Source: Pseudoscleropodium purum
Taxonomy: Eukaryota > Streptophyta > Bryopsida > Hypnales > Brachytheciaceae
Reading direction: 5' to 3'
Assembly: GCA_963969395.1 (NCBI GenBank)
Contig: OZ017795.1
Location: 34,701,063 to 34,765,062 of the forward strand
Length of the DNA stretch: 64,000 nucleotides
Part shown: positions 22,655 through 34,521 of the stretch, piece after piece
Position numbering within the stretch: the stretch's first letter is position 1
Layout of the letters: each line of letters opens with the position of its first letter
The notes under the pieces: model-generated
The model's input: only the letters and a program-made list of their open reading frames with translations
What the model was told of the DNA's origin: nothing
The model's database searches: none
Made by a program: the position numbers and the translations under genes

Positions 22655-23063
22655 ACCTTAATCCATAAACCCTTATTTTCCCTGTACCATTTTACTCCAA
22701 TGGTACAGCTCCCATGCAAAACCTTCTCCATGCTGTCTTCGGTCTGGACGTCTGGACGGCAGCAAGCAAGTCATTCTCCGCCCCTCTCCAATTCAATACC
22801 GATGATCTGTGCCTGCACAAGTCGAAGCTTCCTGTTGCAACAATCGTCAAGCCTGCCTCCCGCCAAGTGTCCTGTCTCTCTTCACAAATGGACTGCCAGC
22901 ATCGTGGGTTTTGAGCTTTTTCAGCATCATTTCGGTGCCGGATTTTATGTTTTGTGAGCTCAGAACAGAGTAGTGCGTCGTGGGTTTCGTTTGCTGATCA
23001 GTGTGTGCTGAGTTGAAGCTTGGATTGAGCTTTGTTGAGCTTCGAGAGCTGCGATTGAGCAGG
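22655..23063 (+). promoter_or_regulatory. Upstream and leader region of the SDR gene
   Basis: GC-richer sequence directly before the SDR start (for example CTCCGCCCCTCTCC near 22776). Competing frames at 22634-22957, 22714-22914 and 22847-23266 (- strand) have no recognisable content. Core promoter elements could not be placed. Confidence 0.45.
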
Positions 23064-26000
23064 ATGAAGCCGCTGCGAGTGTTGGTGACGGGCGCCTCCA
23101 GCGGGTTGGGGAAAGCGGTGGCCGTGCACCTCGCTCGAGAAGGGCATGCTCTGTTCCTCACGGGTCGCGATCCGAGGCGACTTGGGGAGGCTTCCGACAA
23201 TTGCAAAGGTGCATCAATGGCGCCAGACATTTCTCTTGAAATTTTTCTGAACGTTTTAAGTGGCATTGGCCATGAATTCCTTTTCTCGTGTACAAGATGA
23301 GATCAATTCAGCAGGATGTTGACTCTGGAATATTTCTCAACCCTATTCGATGGTTCATGGTTGCATTTTTCTAGAATTTTTTTCTGAACGCATTATTTGG
23401 CATTGACCATGATTTTCTGTTCACTTGAACACGATGAGATCATTTCAGTAGTATGTGGATTCAAGAATATTTTTGTCAACCCTATTTGATGGTTGCACTT
23501 GTCAAGATTTTTTTTTCTGAACGCATTAAGTGGCATTGGCTATGATATCCTGTTCTCGTGTACAAGAGGAGGTCAATTCAGCTGTATGTGGATTCAAGAA
23601 AATTTCTCAGCCCTATTTGATGGTTGCACTTTTCTTGATTTTTTTTTTTCAGAGCATCTAGTGCCTTTGATCATAATTTTCTGTTCTTGTGTACAAGACG
23701 AAATCAATTCAGGATTATGAGGATTTAAAAACATTTCTCAACCCGATTTGATGGTTGCACTTTTCTCGAATTTTACTGAATGCAACAAGTGCCATTGGCC
23801 ATAATTCCCTGTTCTCTTGTACAAGATGAGATCAATTCAGCCATTTGTGGATTTAAAAATACTTTCTTAAATTTTTCCGAATGCATTAGTGCCCTTGTGC
23901 ATCATTTCCTATTCTCGTGTAATCCTGTCGTCAATTCAGTAGTATGTGTATATCTATTCTTGTATATTCTCAACCCAATTTGATGGTTGCAAGCCCCAAT
24001 TGGCAGCTGGAGAGTGACAAAATGAGAGTACATTGCAGGGGCCAAGGATGTTTTCAAAGGTTTGGGAGATGTGGCTGCGGAGGCTGATGTTGCGCGACTG
24101 TATTCTGAAGCTGTGGAATCGCTTGGTGGTATTGACGTCGCAGTGCTAAATGCTGGAGTGGGCCGGCATGGGAATGTGGAGGACGTTTCAGTGGAGGATT
24201 TCGACTTGCAGTTCAATACAAATGTGCGCGGCGTGTTTCTTTGGCTCAAGCACATCTTACCCCATATGAAGGTTTCAGGATTGATTCTATTCTTTAACCT
24301 AATTTCTGGGATTGGTTATTCTTTAAACAGTGTTTCTGCAAAATTTGATTTTGTCGGGAACGTTGAGACAGCATTCCAAAAATAAGCTTCCTCATGGTTC
24401 TTGGGTAGGTCTTTCCATGGTGACACTGATCGTATGGAGGCCTCCTCATGATTCGTGGATGGTTATCTTTGTAATGTAGTCTAAAAGCTCCTGAAACACC
24501 CTAGTTTTGCTGATAACCATGTTTTTTAAGTTTTGTTCTATGTGCTTATTTCAGTACCTCGCCTACTGGTAATCTGCTTTTTGCCAATTGAACAAGCACG
24601 TGATAATTTCTGAATTAAGAGTTTGGCTATGGTGACAGGGGAGGAAGTCCGGCCAGATAATTGTGACGAGTAGTGTGGTTGGAGAAAGAGCTGCAGCAGG
24701 TAAGTCTATCTACAGTGCAACGAAACACGCAGTGCAGGGTATGATTGAAGGACTTCGTGGCGAGCTACGAGGGACTGGTGTCAAGGCTGCCACCATTCTT
24801 CCAGGAGCGATTGCATCAGAATGGTGAGCTCCTGGAATCATTTAGGACTACGGTGATGTATTTGTAAAGATATCGTCATCGATGGGAGGGAAGAGACCGA
24901 TCTACAGCGTTTGTTGCACCTTCAGTAAATGCTAGTAGTTTGAAGTACAGGATCTTATCCTGGATCGTTACTTTAATCATTTTATCCAATATGTAGGACT
25001 GTACTTCAAATGCTTTCATTGGGAGAGCTATAGAGCTGTGGAGTGATCACTCCAGGTACAAGAACCTAATATGTTTAGATCAACTGTTTATCTCTACATA
25101 TGAAATTTTTATGCAATTTTATAGTGGGAGGTTCCTGACCACTATTGAAGAGAGAGTAGATGACCCTATTTCCATTCAAATATTAGTGGCCATAAACATT
25201 TAGCCAAGTCACAGTTATACCACTTGCTAATTGAAATCCAAATGGGAGAATGAATAAATGAGTGCTGTTGGTAACAAGGGTCATTATTGGAGATGGAACT
25301 AACGGTGTTTGAATCCTCTATCTTATAAACTTTTATTGTTTGTTGAGAATCCTTCTTTCTTCTCCACTATCGCCCGACTTTTCAGTTAGTGCCTGTCTGG
25401 GTGGTTTGCGAACAGGTGGGCAGGTCCAGCTGGCCAGGGAAATGCTTTGCCCAAGAATGCTCTTACTCCGGATGATGTAGCAGCTGCCGTTCTCACAATT
25501 GTTAATCAGGTATGTGTGCAACCGTCTAACTTTTACCCAAGGGACTTGAGAGTTCCAACCCCTCTTACTTTTTTTACAGTCTGATGAATTTATGTTGCTT
25601 GCGATTCACTTTAACACTACAACAATCTGCTGCCTGATCAATAAATACCTCCAAGTTGTGTCTGAGGATTTGGAGTCCTGTCTATGCCAGTTTATAATCG
25701 AACTCTGTTGCTTACATCCTGATATTAATATCTCGGCTTGTTTGATTGTTGCTATTTTGTGGTGTTTGAAGAGTGCAACTACAGATATTGATCGCCTTAT
25801 TATCTCACCAGCTGCTTCAGCAAAATCAGACTGATTTTGTACTGGTATGAGAGGACTTGCAAACTTGCTGTGCAAAGCATCCTGACAGGCATGTAATTGC
25901 AACAATTTTTGCTTAATGGAAAATTGGTACCCTTTGAGTTTTGAAGAGATTGTGCATAGTGATTGAGGCTCTGAATCACACATGCTGTGACGCACGGAAA

Positions 26001-26154
26001 GTTGTCTTCCACTTCTAAATGCCCATGTGCTATTTTATATAGCTTCACTTGTTAATTATAGATTAAACCACCTCCAGCTCATGAAGAAGCTTTTGATATG
26101 AAGACGTTGCAATGCGTTGATGACTTTATGCAGGGTAAGATAGTATCTAACTGA
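23064..26154 (+). CDS. Classical short-chain dehydrogenase/reductase (NADPH-type)
   Basis: Five exons, 23064-23208, 24039-24271, 24639-24823, 25416-25509 and 26062-26154, join in frame to 249 aa, usual for a classical SDR. Visible motifs: dinucleotide loop TGASSGLG (residues 9-16), TGRDPRRL (33-40) whose Arg suggests NADPH, NAG (86-88), NTNVRG (Asn110), Ser138 in VTSSVVG, and YSATK (Tyr151, Lys155), so the active site is intact. PGAIASEW (181-188) is the usual post-catalytic PG turn. No signal peptide or membrane segment, so probably cytosolic; substrate unknown. A GTAAGT inside exon 3 (24701) is read as codons Gly-Lys-Ser, because splicing there would remove the catalytic Tyr. The last exon may continue: CAGGGTAAGA at 26131 could act as a donor, changing the last five residues. 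Confidence 0.9.
23236..24000. repeat. ~130-bp minisatellite filling SDR intron 1
   Basis: About six diverged tandem units. The CTGAACG anchor or its variants lie at 23247, 23384, 23517, 23650, 23776 and 23877 (steps 137, 133, 133, 126, 101). Each unit also has GTGGCATTGGC-like, TTCTCGTGTACAAGATGAG-like and TATTTGATGGTTGCACTT-like blocks. The repeat spans nearly all of the 830-nt intron, so the intron grew by tandem duplication. Frames of 67-75 codons here are artefacts. Confidence 0.85.
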
Positions 26155-27462
26155 ATGGGCTCATTAAGTTAGAAAGATGATAGAAAGCAAGCAATCATTC
26201 AAAGTTTATAAAATTATGTAAATCATACTATTGTCAGAGTAGCAAAACACAATACTGCAACATTAAATTATGGTAAGCACACATGATTTTGATCTCGACT
26301 GAACTGTCGAGTTTACTCTCATGCCTAAAATGTAAAGTCATGAACATGAGAGTGTAGGTTTTTTTTTTGAGAACACCTATAATCATCACCTTGAAAATTC
26401 ATAATTTATTTTCATATTCCTAAAAACACTTCCAAAGTTAACTTGAATCCTCTTTCAATTGCTAACAACATCCTATAAATTTTAATAACATGAATCAAAA
26501 TTTATTGCTTATTGAAAGAATTTTAGGTGTAGTTGTCTTCTATTAAGTAGTCATTGAATCATGACTATATTTATAGTGTAATCAATGTTATATTAAAGTA
26601 AGCATATTTGTTGTAGACACTCTTCCCAATTGCATCTTTATTTACATTTGTCCAACATTTCAAGGGCTAAAATATTGGATAGATGTAGATAGACACAATT
26701 GAAAAAAGGGTCTATAATGGGAATGCATAACTTACTAGTGAAGACTCACCACTAGTAAAACTATTGGTCTACAATATCTACCATTGTTGTATTATTGTGT
26801 TCTAAACTTGAGGACTAATATAGAAGATTGGAATTATCCTACTAAACCTAATTATAATAAATACAAGTTTACATTTTTGGACTAGAACATAATCATTAAT
26901 CATAATTTCATTTTGCCCTCTAAGGTAACTACACCTAAATCCATCTAAATAAGGTTTTGAACATGGTTCCTATTATTGAATTGTAAAAGCTTTAGTTGAG
27001 TTTTGCTAGTAGTTGAAAGAAGATTTTAGATTATTTTACAATGCATTTTTTAGACTCTACATGAGAAAATCATGAACTTTTGAATTATTCAAAACGAGTG
27101 TTCCTAAAATTGATCTTAAACCCTCATGTATGGAACATATACATTTTAGGCAAGAATCTAGATGGAGCAATCTTATAGACATATCACAAGAATTGTTACC
27201 TAAAATTGTCAAACTATACACCCAAAAGATGCAAACAAGTCTTATTCTACAACCTCCCTCTAGTTGAAAAAATCCATAGTTATAGAGTTCAATTTTAAAA
27301 AATCCTCCTTTTCTCAAATGTTATTGATCTCCAATTTTAAAAAGTTAACAATTGTTGTTGATTGCCATTGTGAGAGATGGTCTTGGCCATTGAGAAAATT
27401 AGAGTATGGATACGAAATAGAAATATGGAACATAGAATACATATGGTATGTGAAATACATAT
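26155..27462. other. 3' flank of the SDR gene and AT-rich intergenic DNA
   Basis: No gene or shared repeat recognised. Confidence 0.45.
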
Positions 27463-27470
27463 AAAAATGT

Positions 27471-27506
<36 letters not shown>

Positions 27507-27514
27507 ACATTTTT
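27463..27514. repeat. 52-nt palindrome with an AT microsatellite core
   Basis: AAAAATGTATTGAA, about 12 TA units, then TTCAATACATTTTT form a perfect palindrome able to extrude a cruciform. Confidence 0.85.
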
Positions 27515-28034
27515 TTAATCAAGCAACTATCTCATTTTCTCAATTAATGGCAAAATGACACTCCAAACTTAGATGTCAAGTACTCCAAGCCCCTCAGAAC
27601 ATTCTCATGGCATTCAATCCTTTTGAATCGAGCAATGCCCTCGAAATTACTAATCATTTTAAGTTTAGTAAGTTATATCCTCTATTCCACTTGGTGATTG
27701 ATCAATTGACTATTTATGAGGCACATTTGATAAACATGGTTGAGGGACAAATTTTTTTAGGGTTGTTTAAAAATAGATGTAAAATTTTAATGCGTCAAAT
27801 TTGGTGAATGCTAGTGTGGATGCTCTTAGTCTTTATGATAACCATGCAATAATTCAAACCTATGTCTTAGCTACAAACAAGTGTATAATATATATGTTGA
27901 TAATTAAATGTATACACTAATATGAATCTTCAATTTTGATTTTTCTATTAATTCCAATAAACCAAATTTATATCTTTTATTGAATTCAGCGAGTGAGGTT
28001 TCCAGATAGAAAATTTGTGTATATTCAAACCACC
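27515..28034. other. AT-rich spacer
   Basis: A 66-codon frame at 27607-27807 has no recognisable content. Nothing else seen. Confidence 0.4.
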
Positions 28035-28367
28035 TTAATTGTGTTAGATATCAATTACTATTATTTAGTTCAACACTGACATAACATTCAACAGCATGCA
28101 TAATCACTACATTGACTCTATAGTAGATGGTATAGAATATTCCACTCAACAATATTCCATCAATATCTAAGTAGATAAGTAGAAGCTCTATAAGATGAGT
28201 ATTAATTGTGTTAGATATCAATTACTATTATTTAGTTCAACATTGACATAACATTCAACAGCATGCATAATCACTACATTGACTCTATAGTAGATGGTAT
28301 AGAATATTCCACTCAACAATATTCCATCAATATCTAAGTAGACAAGTAGAGGCTCTATAAGATGAGT
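28035..28367. repeat. Tandem duplication, 167-bp unit, two copies
   Basis: Units 28035-28201 and 28202-28367 both start TTAATTGTGTTAGATATC and end CTATAAGATGAGT. Only about three differences were found, so the duplication is recent compared with other repeats here. Confidence 0.9.
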
Positions 28368-30820
28368 AGGGTGTATGAAGGAAACTAAAGCAATGGACAT
28401 GAAGGCTACTTTGAATGTTACATAAACATTGCAATTTATAGCTTTGATTCTATCAATTTGCTCTTTTTGATATGTATTTTTCTTTTTGCTTTATTGATTA
28501 TTGTTACTAATACAACATTATTGTGAGGTTTACAAGGTTGTTTTTGGTAATATATTTAAAGATTGTGGTTTATATCTAAAGAACATACTTAATTGGAATC
28601 ACAATTGAAACCTAGTTTTTATAATACTATAGATGGATGATGATGCAATTGCCACCTATACTAAAATCCACATCCCAAAATCAATTTTACAACACAAAAA
28701 GTCAATAGTCAAATATCAATTGGACGAAACCTCATAATAGTAATTCTTTTAAAGATTTCATGATTAATCTGTAAAAGACAATAAGCTCTTATTGAACTTT
28801 TTGAAGACTTGGGTTGGTTCATACATAGTTTTCTTTAATGGATTATAGTAAATTTTTTTTAATAAAGATGTGCTTTTGTATTAGATTTGTAAAAATATCA
28901 TTTTCCCCATTGGATGCTTGGATAAAAAATTATGAGGCTCTAGAGTTTAGGGAAAGCTTTATCAATATAGAGAGGGCAAACAATCAAACAAGCTATGAAT
29001 TTCTTTTCTTAAACTTTGAATGCTTATATCTTAGACTTCCTTGAGCACCTACAGTTGTTTGTTGCATTTAATCAAATGTAACTAACTTAAGTTTTTTAAC
29101 ATTTCTATAGCATGAATTGTTTTCATTTTTATTTGAAAAAGAATTTTAAATAAATATTTGTATTTTCATTATGTCATTAATTCTTAATAATTTTCCTAAA
29201 AAAAATTGAAGAATATTTCAACAAATATTTAAAGTGTTGGAGCTATCATATACAAGCTAGAGTTTTTACATTGACAATTTAAACTATTTATATAAATAGT
29301 TTAAATTCCAATTGTAACTCCAAGACAATAAGTTTTCAAAATTGATTTAAGAGCATCTTCTAGAAAAAAATAAAAAAGAATAGTAACTTCTACACAATTG
29401 TACTCATATATTTTTCTAAAAAATTAAAAATTAAAAATTAATTTTGCATTTGAAATATTTAAGATTCTTTTCAAACTTTGGTTAATATGCATATTTTGGA
29501 CAAATGTCTAAATAAACATTAAGTTTTCAAAATGTTGATTATAGGTATCTCCAAAAAAATTTGTATCCAAGTATCTATACAATAATTATGTCTAAAATCA
29601 CCATTATATAATGTAAATAACATTATCCACAACTATATCAACTAAATTTCTTAATCACCTAGATTCTACTAAAAAATTCCAACAACCTTCAGCTTGTAAC
29701 TTTAAACTAATTCATAATGCCTCCAAAATTTACACATGCACTTGCATTTTGCTTCATAATAATGTAATAACTCTTCATTTGTTTTTTTTGCATGCCTATA
29801 GCACTACAAAGTTTGCAAGGTAAAGTAACTATATCAAATGCTTATGAATAAGCAATTGAACATTTTTCCTAGTATTAAATTGCCTAATTATTTGTTACTT
29901 TGATTTTGTTGGAAGTCAAAAAAATATTTTGGATCCTCTATTCATACATTTTTTGGAGACCTTAATTATAAACTATGAGTTTTCAAAGTGCTGGAAATAG
30001 GTGAACTGAAAGCAATTTGGGTTATCATGAATAGAGGTTGTGGATTTTAGGCAAGAATAATTGGAGATCACAATTAGGTGTAGTTACCTTAGTCTTAAGA
30101 TTAAATTAAGTAAAATTCTAGACAAGAATATATGGGGATCACTTTTGGGCTAGGATTGTTATTAGATGTAATTACATTAACCTTAAAAGGACAAGACCAT
30201 AACCATAGATTCAAAATCCTTTACTCTATTTGTTGCCATTTTAGAACTATATATGAATGAAATGTTTTGCACTTATATTTTAGAAATAAAACTACACATC
30301 TTTTATCAGTCAAATAATGTTCAATTTCTTTTGAAAATACAAAATACCCTAAAAAAAATCTGAAATTCTCACCATTGGTGTATCTTATTGTGTAAAACAT
30401 TATATTATAAATCAAAGTTATCATGTCATTATAAAATTATAATGACAAAAAAACTATGGTTTTAGGCCTAAAGTTCATCTTATAACAAAAGATTATATTT
30501 TAATAATTCTTCAAATTTTCCAACCATAGTAAAAACGAAATGTGACAAAATTTATTTTGTTAGTTGGGCTCAAATTCAAAAAATATCAATAACTTTTATG
30601 GCTAAAATCTACAACAAGAATAAATTGCAAGAAGTGACTAAATAATATACTCTACAAGGGTGATCTATTGATTAAACATCTTCTTCTTTAGAGAAATGAA
30701 TAATACCATATACTAAGGGAGTATGCAATACTTTTTTTCTCTCAAAATAAATTTGTGTTACTGTTACATTGTCCTATGAGAACCAATAGATATATTTTGA
30801 CACAAAAAGAGAACTATAGT
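28368..30820. other. AT-rich intergenic DNA
   Basis: No gene recognised. It includes a perfect 32-nt palindrome (29276-29307) and a possible TTAA-A remnant near 28840-29040 (AATGCTTATATCTTAGACTT). Confidence 0.45.
29276..29307. repeat. Perfect 32-nt AT palindrome
   Basis: AATTTAAACTATTTAT and its complement meet without a loop. Confidence 0.85.
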
Positions 30821-31166
30821 AGCTGACCCATTTTTGATCAATCTCCCCCCATTTTGGTTATATAGGATGTTTTCTTTTCAATAAGATGTAGATGAGTAGT
30901 GGTTAACTATAGCACAATTCTTCGGGCAATTGTGGCACATTATAATTGGTAGCAAGACTCTCAATATTGCAACCAAATTGTGGATGAAAATAAAAAGACA
31001 TATATAACCAACATAGTTTGAACAAAATTTTAAACTAAAAAATTTATAATAATTATGTTTTGAGAAATAATATTCTAAGAACTTATGGAATTCTTCCTAA
31101 AAACTCTATTTTTGCACACAAAAAAAATTCATTCAAGAAACTTGCGCTCTAGATACACATAATTGC

Positions 31167-32342
31167 TTAACCCCTAAAGTCCCATTGTCTTGTCAAAGAT
31201 CAAATGAATTTTGGGTAGGCTCCTACAATCTCAATATTCATCATAATTTTTTTAAACTATTTTTGAAAATAGAAAAATCCATTAGCTTTGTGGGAGTATA
31301 ATATTTATTCCAATTAGTAGCCAATAGCAAAAGTTATGGCACAAAAAGTCTTTACTTTAGGTGCAATTGGTATAAATCTCTCCTCTCAAAAAAAATTTAA
31401 ATTTTTTTAAGAGATTTATTTCTCATAGATTGTAATTTTATCTACATAGGAAGCTTTGGTTTATTCCATTTGGACATATTTTGGGCAATTAAAGCATCTT
31501 CTTGAAAAGATAATTTATAAGATTCATTTGTGAATGCAATTTTCACAAGTTTTTAAGAAAAATTGTTTGACAAGGGTAAAATTTGCTAACTAAAACAATC
31601 TCACCATTGGAAAAATAGTATTTCAATTCCATCTTAGAGTCATTAACAATTTAGTTTTTTTTTCCAATACTAAATCTACTTCTACTTAATAATTTTTTAA
31701 AGAATGAAAATCAATGTGTTTTGTTCTTTTAAACTTTTTAGACTTTCAACTCAATTCTTCAACAATTTATTTTTAACTCAAAGTCTATAGTGCAAAAAAG
31801 TTCTATAAATGGCAATCAAAGTCATATGAAATTGCATGCTGATGTTAAAAAAAATTCTTTTTCTAGCTTCGAATACTAATACATTACATGAATTTTGAGG
31901 CCAAGGGAGGACTGCTAGTTTTTTTAAATTTTTGGCCTTCTTTTAGTGCAAATACAAAAAAATTAAAAAATCATTCTTTTAATTTTCTTAAAATAATAAA
32001 TATTTAAACATAGTCAATATGACATGGTGCTAATGTGGCACCAATAGTGCTACATCAGATTCCAAACTTTAAAAAATAAAAAATAATTTAAACTTTTTTT
32101 TTTAATTGCATCATAGGGGTGCAAACTTCATAGCCCTCCCTTGGCCTCAGAATTCCTATAATGTCTTTCCAATTTGTAAGGTCAAACTTGATGAAATTCT
32201 TACCATATGATCTAAGGGTAGTGAAGTATAAGATCCTATGGTTAGATTCTAAAAAAAATTCTGTTTTCTTAGGTGAATGCAGTAAAATTAGCAGTTTTGA
32301 GTTGTTTTTGACAAAACATGGTCTTGAGATTTTAGGGGTTAA
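31167..32342 (-). mobile_element. TTAA-A element, complete, target duplication supported by an empty site
   Basis: TTAA (31167-31170) then CCCCTAAAGTCCC; right end GATTTTAGGGG then TTAA (32339-32342). The related C MITE at 22287-22654 reads AATTG-T-TTAA-GTGGTTGG with one TTAA, so insertion duplicated exactly TTAA. That target and ends starting CCCC fit the piggyBac superfamily; Kolobok also uses TTAA but usually has purine-starting ends. It has no coding capacity and is interrupted by a 282-bp MITE (31882-32163). Confidence 0.8.
31882..32163. mobile_element. CATTA-ended MITE, third level of the nest
   Basis: Ends CATTACATGAATTTTGAGGC and the complement ending GCCTCAGAATTCCTATAATG form a ~28-bp inverted repeat with four or five changes, followed inside by CCAAGGGAGG on both arms. 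It interrupts the family block that reads GAATGCTAATATCTTCC in other TTAA-A copies. The 182-codon frame at 32161-32709 begins in this MITE and is fortuitous. Confidence 0.75.
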
Positions 32343-32539
32343 GTGGTTGGAAATGGGTTTGTTTATGTTATTCCTTGAAAACACCAATTCAAGCAACTTC
32401 CACCCCCCAAAATGGATGAAAACTATTTTTTTTTGCCCACCCTATGTACAACCCTCCCTGAAGTTATCCGAAGTACACCAAAAGTCCTCCATTTCAGGGT
32501 TCCCCCAATCCATAGCTAAAAGCTGTTGTGATTTGTCAA

Positions 32540-33048
32540 ATCATTGGTTTTGCAACACAGCCTTGTCCTTTGTTTTTGTTGTATGCGGTGTCAGGGATGG
32601 GGATGGGTCGAAGCGAGTGAGGCCCAGCCAGCAAATGCATGAGATGGATGCAGAGAACAACTTAGTTACGGACACTGCAGTTGACCAGAGCCAGGTGGGT
32701 GTAACTTAACCCAGGTTAGGTTAGGTTGGGTTAAGCTTAGGTTAAGCGTAGGTCCAAGTGAAGTGAAGCAGGAGGTTCCCATAATGTTACGATGGCATCA
32801 GACAATCGTTACAATAGTACTCAATCTTGGGGCCATCAATTGCCTGAGCCCCACAATCTTAACCCCAGCGCATCCCCATAAATCACCCTGGCTTGCTGTC
32901 TGTTGCACAGGCATTTGCAAGACCTCCCACTTCCATCACTTCAAGCGGTGACAGTGCTTTTTCAGGCTCAGTGGTAACTTTTTTTTTAAAAAGAATGGTG
33001 ACCGTTAAAAACCAAAAAAAAAGAACAATCAATCCATCTCATATGGGG
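32540..33048. other. GC-richer island with AGGTT-type repeats, unidentified
   Basis: A short open stretch (32635-32694) ends in CAG followed by GTGGGT and could be a first exon, but no continuation was found. At 32707-32757 GGTTA/AGGTT units repeat imperfectly. A poly-T segment followed by AAAGAATGGTGACCGTTAAA (32976-33010) resembles the inverted tail of the insertion at 39475-39608. No gene can be named. Confidence 0.35.
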
Positions 33049-33206
33049 TAAGGTAACTTTGCCTATGACAGTCCAAATGGGAGCCAGCCCATCACAGACA
33101 AAATGGTACTAATGGTGTACATTCTAGTTCTTGAAATGTGCATCATTAGAAATTGTATGCCTGTGATGGGCTACCCATTTGGACTGTCATAGGCAGAGTT
33201 ACCTTA
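33049..33206. repeat. 158-bp fold-back hairpin element
   Basis: Outer arms of about 50 bp (TAAGGTAACTTTGCCTATGA onwards, and its complement ending GGCAGAGTTACCTTA) differ by a few bases and a 3-nt gap. The centre also pairs (CTAATGGTGTACATT with AAATGTGCATCATTAG). Almost the whole element folds into one hairpin, as in a fold-back MITE or small-RNA source. Confidence 0.85.
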
Positions 33207-34521
33207 TTCAGCCTAGGAGGGAGGCTGAGGAAGAGATGCTACTCAGACTTAAGCTTATGCCATGAGCCGGAGCGAAAAACCTTGTTTATGCACCAAGTGT
33301 TCAAGGCTTGGTGGTAACTTAAGGTGGGCACCCCCAAAACTAAACTGCCTCTTTATGCGACTGTGCATAGTTTCTATTACTAGATCAATCAAAATTTTCA
33401 TTGAATATCATTTCCTTCTAAGTGTCTTCACTAGATGCATTCATCAATCTATGTCTTGAGTTTTGCATCATAGTCTTGAACTTGTAGTTTTTTGCATTGG
33501 AAAGTTTAGGGTTTTTATTATTTGAATAGTAGCTTTGAGGTTGCAAATCCATAGTGTAGCCTTGAAAAAGATGCACAGAAGTTCATCATTAATTGGCCAT
33601 TTGAACAGGTTCTATAGGATGCTCTAATTAGAAAGATTTTGATATTCAAGTTTGAACAACCCTCCCATGATATCAAATGTCCTCCCAAGGTTAGCTTCCA
33701 CCACTATGAGCCAACCAAAAAAATTCCTACATCTCAATAGGATGATGAACCATACTCTAGCCCTTATTTGGATGATTTTAGGTGAAGTTGTACCCAAAGT
33801 AAAGATACCCACACTAACTTTATTATTTTATTTCAATTTTTCTTTTTTGAAAAGGGGATGGGGTACCCAAACTAACTTACCTTAAGTTACGTCTGGGTGC
33901 TCCATAACTCACCTGCAGTCCAGTTACTGGCATGCTGCTCAAACCCAGTAGTAAGTAACGTACTAACTGTAACTGTAATTGGGGTTTAAGTTACCTTAGC
34001 AAATGCCAACATAGGAGTGTCCTAATAAGTTGTCACTTAAAGCAATTTTGGAAAGCTGACCATGTGTCCCTTCATCCATGATGTCTGGGGAGGGGCTGCC
34101 CAGCTGGGCTGCACTCACACTTGTGGCCTGTGTGAGACTGTGAGCTCAGAGCTCCAAGGGCGAAGGGCCAAAGCATGTGGACTAGATATGGAAAATCTGG
34201 GGGGAAATGGGAGGGGCCTGGACGCAGGGAAGAATGGTGTACTAGCAAGCACCCTTTTCAAAGAGAATGGGCCAGCCAGCAGGGGGCCCGGGAAACTTCA
34301 GTCTTAACCCCTTTAATGCCCGGTCCACCATTTTTCTGGTCGAATGGGGGGGGGGGGGGGGGGGGACTCGTATTTTTCTTTCTTTCATACAGACGATTAG
34401 AGAACATACTTGGATTCAGCTGGGACAGAAACAGTGTCATTCTGAGCTGGCATGCGAAATTTGGGTCAATTTCAATAAATACACAAAAAATGGGGGCTAC
34501 AAGTTGGATCGGAGAACTGAG
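33207..34521. other. Mixed region: GC-richer patches, no identified gene
   Basis: GTAACTTAAGGT at 33313 and ACCTTAAGTTAC at 33879 form a 12-bp inverted pair about 570 bp apart and may bound an element. 34060-34340 is the GC-richest part and carries overlapping frames in three phases (34062-34307, 34175-34531, 34267-34671) that cross a 20-G run, so none is trusted. Confidence 0.35.
34346..34365. repeat. Homopolymer run of 20 G
   Basis: Uninterrupted G20 in a GC-moderate context. It could form a G-quadruplex or be an assembly artefact. Confidence 0.8.

Larger units (their letters stand above)
30821..32363. mobile_element. C-family MITE, copy 2, split by a TTAA-A element
   Basis: The left part (30821-31166) matches the C MITE at 22287 (GCAAGACTCTCAATATTGCA near 30951, AACTCTATTTTTGCACAC near 31102). 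The right end GTGGTTGGAAATGGGTTTG follows at 32343-32363. Between them a TTAA-A element is inserted at the single TTAA seen in copy 1. The terminal inverted repeats are decayed (AGCTGACCCATTT on the left). Confidence 0.75.

Noticed and set aside
22847..23266. 139-codon frame on the - strand
   Set aside because: Antisense of SDR exon 1 and its leader; low-GC stops are scarce there because the region is GC-richer.
24700..24705. GTAAGT as a splice donor in SDR exon 3
   Set aside because: Reading through gives Gly-Lys-Ser-Ile-Tyr-Ser-Ala-Thr-Lys, the catalytic motif of the family, so it must be exonic.
32161..32709. 182-codon open frame
   Set aside because: Crosses the boundaries of a CATTA MITE, a TTAA-A element and a C MITE, so it was assembled by insertions and cannot be an ancestral gene.
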